Shown: positions 5,047-5,500 of the stretch, piece after piece
How the letters are laid out: every line of letters starts with the position of its first letter
Numbering within the stretch: the first letter of the stretch is position 1
Assembly (NCBI GenBank): GCA_026394635.1
Contig: JAPKXV010000452.1
Coordinates: forward strand, 1 to 5,500
Source of the DNA: Methanoregula sp.
Lineage (GTDB): Archaea > Halobacteriota > Methanomicrobia > Methanomicrobiales > Methanospirillaceae
DNA: 5,500 nt
Direction of reading: 5' to 3'
Translations under genes and position numbers: made by a program
Notes under the pieces: generated by a model
Databases searched by the model: none
What the model saw: only the letters and a program-made list of their open reading frames with translations
Told to the model about the DNA's origin: nothing

Positions 5047-5500
5047 CTATTCCCGCTGGTGCAAACGGTGGTACAGTTCCGTCCGCTGGTCCTTATGCGC
5101 CGGGAACCTGCGCCGGGCATCCTCAACCTTTGCTGGATCCACATCAGAAAAAAGGAGTTCGTTGCCCCCGCCTGCCTGCGCCACGATGCAACCATCGGGA
5201 TCTGTGGTCATTGAATCGCCGGTATACTGGCCAACCGGTGTTTTTCCCGTGGTATTGATGCCGATGATATACATCTGGTTCTCCACCGCCCGTGCCTTCA
5301 CGAAGAGTTCCCAGTGCCTGATCCGGCTCGCAGGCCAGGCAGACGGCACAAAAACTCCACATACCCCTTTTTTGGCATAGACCTGGAACAGCGAGGGAAA
5401 CCTTAAGTCATAACAGATCGCGATGCCGAATTGCGTACCCTCAATATCGAATACGGCGATGTCATCGCCCGCCGAATAGCACCGCTCTTCATGCACCAGC
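5047..5500 (-). CDS. Carbon-nitrogen hydrolase (nitrilase superfamily), 5' end outside window
   Basis: The last 150 or so residues of a nitrilase-superfamily amidohydrolase are present; the start lies beyond the right edge. These enzymes hydrolyse amide or nitrile C-N bonds with a Glu-Lys-Cys triad. Here the nucleophile is visible in GIAICYDLRFP, followed by a family-typical SAWPASRIRHWELFVKARAVEN segment and the C-terminal FPAHKDQRTELY region. The triad Glu and Lys fall outside the window. By eye it looks closest to the omega-amidase (Nit2-like) branch, but the substrate cannot be settled. The residue after RFP is Ser, where Glu is usual in that branch. A GTG at 5494-5496 is not the real start, because the frame continues upstream with family-like sequence missing. 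thrC follows after 37 bases with its own promoter, so a shared operon is possible but not required. Confidence 0.9.
   Translation of the reverse strand, partial: LVHEERCYSAGDDIAVFDIEGTQFGIAICYDLRFPSLFQVYAKKGVCGVFVPSAWPASRIRHWELFVKARAVENQMYIIGINTTGKTPVGQYTGDSMTTDPDGCIVAQAGGGNELLFSDVDPAKVEDARRRFPAHKDQRTELYHRLHQRE

Overview
The window looks like chromosomal DNA from a methanogenic euryarchaeon, most likely of the order Methanomicrobiales (a Methanoregula-like organism; the genus is inference). The evidence is an intact methenyl-tetrahydromethanopterin cyclohydrolase of the methanogenesis pathway, an archaeal Orc1/Cdc6 replication initiator, archaeal TATA boxes, oligo-T terminators, and genes that start either without a leader or behind a GGTGATC-type ribosome binding site.

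Layout. Bases 1-610 hold no convincing gene. They run from a GC-rich, repeat-like left part, with what may be a decayed membrane-domain fragment, into a more AT-rich right part with two close dyads and possible micro-ORFs. On the + strand follow orc1/cdc6 (611-1735) and mch (1802-2746). Each has its own TATA box. Oligo-T tracts end the mch unit.

Everything to the right is on the - strand. In order of transcription it is: the 3' part of a carbon-nitrogen hydrolase (nitrilase superfamily, cut by the window edge), threonine synthase (3804-5009), a membrane-anchored DUF5803-like protein with many N-glycosylation sequons (3247-3867, overlapping the end of thrC by 64 bases), and a 53-residue CxxxH...CxxC protein (2886-3047) with its own promoter and ribosome site. 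The last gene converges on mch.

The genes do not form one pathway. The left pair covers replication initiation and C1 metabolism, and the right cluster covers nitrogen and amino-acid metabolism plus a surface protein. I see no defence system, mobile element, CRISPR array, tRNA or rRNA. The points most worth a second look are the small zinc-ribbon-like protein with repeats in its upstream region, the structured region before orc1/cdc6 (a candidate origin or control region), the departures from consensus in the Orc1/Cdc6 ATPase motifs, and the 64-base thrC/DUF5803-like overlap.
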